Source of the DNA: an uncultured Collinsella sp.
GTDB lineage: Bacteria > Actinomycetota > Coriobacteriia > Coriobacteriales > Coriobacteriaceae
Length of the DNA stretch: 45,402 bases
Assembly: GCA_958429225.1 (NCBI GenBank)
Contig: CAUAJB010000007.1
Location: forward strand, 1 to 45,402
Reading direction: 5' to 3'
Below are positions 41,590 to 45,402 of the stretch, piece after piece. Each line of letters begins with the position of its first letter. Positions within the stretch are counted from its first letter, which is position 1. A program made the translations under genes and the position numbers. The notes below the pieces were generated by a model. That model was given only the letters and a program-made list of their open reading frames with translations. It did not search any database and had not been told where the DNA came from.

Positions 41590-42089
41590 ACTGTGCCTCC
41601 TAAACAAGCCCCTCTTAGACTTGCGTATATAACGGAGCACCCAATTGGCTCCGTTAGGACCGGTTTGCGCGTTGCCGGCGATGACAATGCGCGATGTCTA
41701 AACGTCTCAACGCTCAGACAAACACTATTTTACCGTTCTGGTTGGTCAGTTATTCACCTAAAGCCGCCAATGATGAAACGTTTTTTCTATCCCTGAAGAC
41801 CCTTGTGCGGCATTCATACTCCCAAGCTGGGCAAACGTTTTATCAAGGTTGACTACATATCCCGGGCAGGACCGTGCCCCTTCAAAATATGCACCGTTCG
41901 CCGCCAAAAATCGACCGTTTGCGGCACCGTGATACCACTCGGTCGTCCAAGGTGCCGACATTTGTGCGACATCCGTCTTCGTGGTGCAAAGGTGCAAGTC
42001 CAAGTGCGGCACCCCCGGTGTGCCACATGCGGGTAAACTAGAACCTTATATAGAGATATCTGAACCCTAACCGCAGCAAAGGAGGCCCC
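41590..42089. other. Divergent intergenic region
   Basis: 500 bases between the alcohol dehydrogenase and the TPR-like genes, holding both control regions. I see no clear Rex-type site, RNA gene or small ORF; an AT-rich stretch near 42040-42060 is a likely promoter for the TPR-like genes. Confidence 0.4.
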
Positions 42090-43166
42090 ATGGCATTCGA
42101 TCCCATTCAAGAGGATTGCCATCGCCTCGTTCTTGAGGCCTTGCGCCGCGACAATATCCCGCTCACCGACGCTGCCGCCGTAGAGCGTCTGATGGAACAA
42201 TTCACCCGCAACCCCGCACCGCTCATCGTGCACGACCGCGACCGCGCCGGGCACCTCATTGCCAAGGTGGTCGAGGCTGTCGACTACCGCATTCCCTTTA
42301 TCCCTGACGATACCCAGGCCGAGCAGGAAGAGGCAGCTGCCGAGAACATGCTCCGCGAGGCAGCCGCGCTCGATCCGGCCAACTGGGATGCCCAGCGCAT
42401 GCTGACCGCCCTCACCGCCAGCTCCAACGAGGAATACGTACAGTACCTGGTGTCCAAGTGCGATGAGGTCGAGCACGACCTGGCACTCAAGATCGCCTCG
42501 GCGCAGGACCCCTACGAGCGCGAGGCCGCAGGCGACCTTACGCGCCGTCCCTATCTGCGCTGGCTTGCCGCCTTGGCATCGCGCGCGCTCATTAGCGGAC
42601 GCTACCGCATGTCGCTCGAAGCCGCAAATCGCAGCTTGGACTTTGCTCCCAACGACCCCGCTGGTGTCCGCCACACCGCGATGCTCGCCATGGCAAAGCT
42701 CGAATACCCCGCCGAGGAGCTCAAGCGCTTTCGCTCTGCCCACTCCGTGCCGTACCTCGCGAATAGCCCGCTGCGCCGCCGTCCCAAGGATGCAGAGCGC
42801 GACTTGGACCCGTGGACGCTCATCGCGCTGATGAGCGCGGCTTGGCGCGAGCTGGACTACGAGGGCGCCGAGCACTATTTGCGCATCCTCGCACGCTCGT
42901 GCCCGCACGCGGCCGAGGCGCTCTACTTCCAAACCGAGTTTCCCGATGGCGTCTACGCCCGCGTCAACGTGGGCGTGGGCTCGACCGACGAGCTCGTCCT
43001 TGCGCTGTCCGAGGCGACGCCGGTGCTGCAGGAGGGTCTGGGCGCCCCCGACAACGCCAGCTTTGCCGCCTGGGTCGCCACCAACGACATCGTGCGTTCC
43101 CAAATCGACGAGCGCATCCTGCGCGCAGCCGAGCAGGGGCTTCCATTTAAGGGAGGGGACCTCTAA
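42090..43166 (+). CDS. TPR-like helical repeat protein (first of pair)
   Basis: 358 residues, AAAGGAGG 7 bases before the ATG. Mostly helical and soluble. Segments such as AENMLREAAALDPANWDAQR (84-103) and MSLEAANRSLDFAPNDPAG have the ...LDP(A/N)N... turns of tetratricopeptide repeats. There is no signal peptide or membrane helix. The function is unknown; TPR proteins act as scaffolds. Its stop overlaps the next start (TAATG), so the pair is translationally coupled and their products probably interact. It precedes the cell-wall gene murT. Confidence 0.6.
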   Translation: MAFDPIQEDCHRLVLEALRRDNIPLTDAAAVERLMEQFTRNPAPLIVHDRDRAGHLIAKVVEAVDYRIPFIPDDTQAEQEEAAAENMLREAAALDPANWDAQRMLTALTASSNEEYVQYLVSKCDEVEHDLALKIASAQDPYEREAAGDLTRRPYLRWLAALASRALISGRYRMSLEAANRSLDFAPNDPAGVRHTAMLAMAKLEYPAEELKRFRSAHSVPYLANSPLRRRPKDAERDLDPWTLIALMSAAWRELDYEGAEHYLRILARSCPHAAEALYFQTEFPDGVYARVNVGVGSTDELVLALSEATPVLQEGLGAPDNASFAAWVATNDIVRSQIDERILRAAEQGLPFKGGDL

Positions 43167-44209
43167 TGGATCCGAGCGTCTACATCCCCGCCTACCTGGA
43201 GCGCGCCTACCTTGCGTCGCACCCCGAACTCACCGATGCAGCACGCGAGCTTGTCCATAACGACATTAGCGCGAATCCTCAAAAGTATGCGCAGTCCGAG
43301 CATGCCCAGGCACTGCTGTCCTATGCCGATGTTCATCGTCACCTGCTCGACGAGCTCCATCGCATCGAGGACATGGGCAGCGACGAGGAGTTCGAGCAGA
43401 CGCGCAATCGCCTGTTCGACGACATGCGTGATGAGCTGCTCAAGATCGTCCGCATCGATGCGTATGTCCTCGATGCCCAGCTGCTCGCCATCATTTTGGC
43501 GGACACGCCCGTCGACGCCTGCCTGGGCGACCTGATGAAGCTCGAGGCGACCACGGTCGATTACCTGCAGCGAAGCGTGCCCGGGTTCGACATGGAGGCC
43601 CCGCACTACTGGGCCAACAAGGTGCTGGCAGACGACGTGACAGCGGCCGATCTCACCGTAAGCGAGCCGGCTCTTATCGGGTGGCTCCATACACTCGAGG
43701 CCATCTCGCAGCTATGTATGGCGAGCGCTCGCTACCGTGCTGCCGCCAACTACGCCCGCCGCGTCCTTAAAGCAGAAGGCTATCCCACCCGAGCCGCAGG
43801 CACCGTGCTGCTCGCCCTCGCTCGCCTGGAAGACCAGGACGGCTTTTTTGCCCTGGCGCATCAGCTCGAGGAACAGATGGGGGCAGACGCACTCGAGAAC
43901 TCTCCTTGGTATCTGCTCGCCCGCACGATTCTGCTGTTCAAAACGAACAAGATGCGCCCGGCGACACGCGCGCTGCGCGAATTTGCCAACCGCTGCGAGG
44001 GCGGCGCGTTCTTCTTGCTGAATCCCATGTACCAGACGCCGTACCTTCCCTGCCGGCCCGAGCCACGCGATCCCTGGGATCTTTCGCACCAGGCCGTTTG
44101 GGAAGCGGACGGCATTATCTCGGACACTCCCGACTTTGCCCCCTGGGCCAATGCCTGCGAAGACGTATCGCAGCTTGCCCAGGAATTTGCGCGCCGCTAC
44201 GGCTTTTAG
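43166..44209 (+). CDS. TPR-like helical repeat protein (second of pair)
   Basis: 347 residues; the ATG shares a base with the preceding stop. It has the same general plan as its neighbour: an acidic helical N-terminal half (LVHNDISANPQKYAQSEHAQ, DVHRHLLDELHRIEDMG), then TPR-like segments (ASARYRAAANYARRVLKAEG, GTVLLALARLEDQDGF, RPATRALREFANRCEGG). The C-terminus PRDPWDLSHQAVWEADGI is distinctive. No enzymatic motif is visible. It is probably a distant paralogue and partner of the first protein; the function is unknown. murT starts 45 bases downstream. Confidence 0.6.
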   Translation: MDPSVYIPAYLERAYLASHPELTDAARELVHNDISANPQKYAQSEHAQALLSYADVHRHLLDELHRIEDMGSDEEFEQTRNRLFDDMRDELLKIVRIDAYVLDAQLLAIILADTPVDACLGDLMKLEATTVDYLQRSVPGFDMEAPHYWANKVLADDVTAADLTVSEPALIGWLHTLEAISQLCMASARYRAAANYARRVLKAEGYPTRAAGTVLLALARLEDQDGFFALAHQLEEQMGADALENSPWYLLARTILLFKTNKMRPATRALREFANRCEGGAFFLLNPMYQTPYLPCRPEPRDPWDLSHQAVWEADGIISDTPDFAPWANACEDVSQLAQEFARRYGF

Positions 44210-44254
44210 CGACGCGATCGCCCCGACCATGTTATCTATGTTAGGAACGGCTTC

Positions 44255-45402
44255 ATGAACTTCCGCTCATCTCTTGCCTGCACCTCGAGCGATATCACTC
44301 GCTGGGGACTGCGCTCTGTCCTCAAACGCCAGGGTGGCGTGCTTCCCGGCCGCATCGCCATGAAAATCGACCCCGAGCTGCTAAGCGACCTCGCGAGCCT
44401 GGTCGACCGCAGCGTGGTGATCACCGGCACTAATGGCAAGACCACCACCTCCAACCTCATCGCCGACGCCGTTGCCGCCAGCGGCGCCACCGTGGTATGC
44501 AACCGCGCCGGCAACAATATGGAGCCTGGTGTGGTGGGTGCTCTGCTCGAGGCCCGTGGCGGCCTTAAGCACACCAACAGCGGCAAGCGCGTGGGCGTTT
44601 TTGAGTGTGACGAGCTCTACACCGTACGCGTTCTGCCCAAGCTCAAGCCGACGTACTTTGTGCTGCTCAACCTGTTCCGCGACCAGCTAGACCGCTACGG
44701 CGAGATCGACCATACCCAAGACGTCATCGCCCATGCGTTGGAGCTCTCTCCGACAACAACGCTCATCTACAACGCAGACGACCCGCTGTGTGCCTCGATT
44801 GCCGCGCGCGTTCCCAACGCGAGCATTGCCTTTGGCATCGACGGCGCCACCAACACCGAGTCCGACCGTATTAGCGACTCGCGCTTTTGCTCGCAGTGCA
44901 ACGCCCCGTTGGAGTACGACTATGTGCAGTATGGTCAACTCGGCGCCTACCATTGCCCCTCGTGCGGCTGGGCCCGCCCTGCGCTTGTCCGTCGCGTGAC
45001 GGGCGTGGAGCTCGGCTGCGACGGCTACGGCTTTGACCTGGTCTTTGGATCTGCGCCCGACGCGGCTGCCGCACACATCGCCACACGCTACAACGGCCTG
45101 TACATGGTCTACAACGTTGCCGCCGCCTTCTTTGCCGCGCACGAGTTGGGCGTGGATACGGCGCTTCTACAGCCTACGCTCGATGCCTATGTGCCCGCCG
45201 GCGGACGCATGGGCCGCTGGGATATCGCCGGCCACACCGTCGAGGCCAACCTGGCTAAGAATCCCGTAGGCTTCGATCGACAAATCCAGTCCATCAAGAC
45301 GGCAGGCGGCAGGCTCTGCGCTTTCTTCCTCAACGACAACGATGCCGACGGCCACGATGTATCGTGGATCTACGACGTCGACTTTGAGCGCATCGCCGAC
45401 AC
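44255..45402 (+). CDS. murT: Lipid II isoglutaminyl synthase subunit MurT (3' end outside)
   Basis: Starts at ATG 44255 (TTAGGAA upstream) and is open to the right edge, about 382 codons so far. The Mur-ligase ATP loop is VVITGTNGKTTTSN; CDELYTVRVLPKLKPTYF and LLNLFRDQLDRYGEID follow. An inserted Cys4 zinc ribbon (CSQCNAPL ... HCPSCGWARP), unique to MurT among Mur ligases, and the DVSWIYDVDFE motif near the edge settle the assignment. With GatD it amidates the D-glutamate of lipid II. gatD is expected just beyond the window. Confidence 0.92.
   Translation, partial: MNFRSSLACTSSDITRWGLRSVLKRQGGVLPGRIAMKIDPELLSDLASLVDRSVVITGTNGKTTTSNLIADAVAASGATVVCNRAGNNMEPGVVGALLEARGGLKHTNSGKRVGVFECDELYTVRVLPKLKPTYFVLLNLFRDQLDRYGEIDHTQDVIAHALELSPTTTLIYNADDPLCASIAARVPNASIAFGIDGATNTESDRISDSRFCSQCNAPLEYDYVQYGQLGAYHCPSCGWARPALVRRVTGVELGCDGYGFDLVFGSAPDAAAAHIATRYNGLYMVYNVAAAFFAAHELGVDTALLQPTLDAYVPAGGRMGRWDIAGHTVEANLAKNPVGFDRQIQSIKTAGGRLCAFFLNDNDADGHDVSWIYDVDFERIAD

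Overview
The window looks like a chromosomal segment of a gut Coriobacteriia bacterium, most likely Collinsella or a close relative. This is inferred from the GC-rich coding bias, strong AGGAGG ribosome sites, several PTS systems, a MurT gene and polyol/alcohol dehydrogenases; no marker gene was tested. No tRNA, rRNA, CRISPR array or intact integrase was recognised.

Left part (1-9.9 kb). Three SIR2-like genes lie in tandem (the first cut by the window edge). They face a carboxymuconolactone decarboxylase/cupin fusion gene controlled by a divergent AdhR-like MerR regulator. Then come a LysR regulator, two aldo/keto reductases separated by a flavodoxin remnant, and an iron-type alcohol dehydrogenase: a probable carbonyl/electrophile detoxification locus. 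Next are a decayed DUF4143-type ATPase, a yjdF gene with a long conserved leader (probable yjdF riboswitch) and an orphan putrescine carbamoyltransferase.

Middle part (10.4-26 kb). This looks like layered genomic islands at the 3' end of guaA. The last bases of guaA plus its downstream terminator region recur at 10.4-10.58 kb, and a shorter version occurs at 21.2 kb. Between the first two copies are lower-GC methyltransferase genes behind a DtxR-like box, then a mannose-family PTS operon with a GH172 (DUF2961) enzyme, a ROK fructokinase and a LevR-like regulator that has lost the sigma-54 contact loop. Between the second and third copies are scrambled pieces of yjdF, an ATPase and an IS3 transposase, followed by a Mef/Msr(D)-like macrolide efflux and ribosome-protection pair. 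That pair has a consensus promoter, a leader peptide and an attenuator hairpin.

Right part (26-45.4 kb). This is mostly housekeeping and carbohydrate metabolism: guaA, ansA, a small XRE regulator beside a perfect palindrome, ychF, and an alpha-glucoside PTS with a GH4 6-phospho-alpha-glucosidase. Divergent from the PTS are a sorbitol-dehydrogenase-like gene and a GntR/UTRA regulator with matching operator-like repeats. Then follow a four-cluster ferredoxin protein, two glycerol-dehydrogenase paralogues, a second iron-type alcohol dehydrogenase, two TPR-like genes coupled by stop/start overlap, and the start of murT, which runs off the right edge.

How the parts fit: PTS imports feed GH172/fructokinase or GH4/polyol dehydrogenase, and the alcohol, glycerol and aldo/keto dehydrogenases handle fermentation carbonyls and redox balance. 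The guaA island carries resistance and accessory cargo. Function assignments come from sequence recognition alone; no database search was run.
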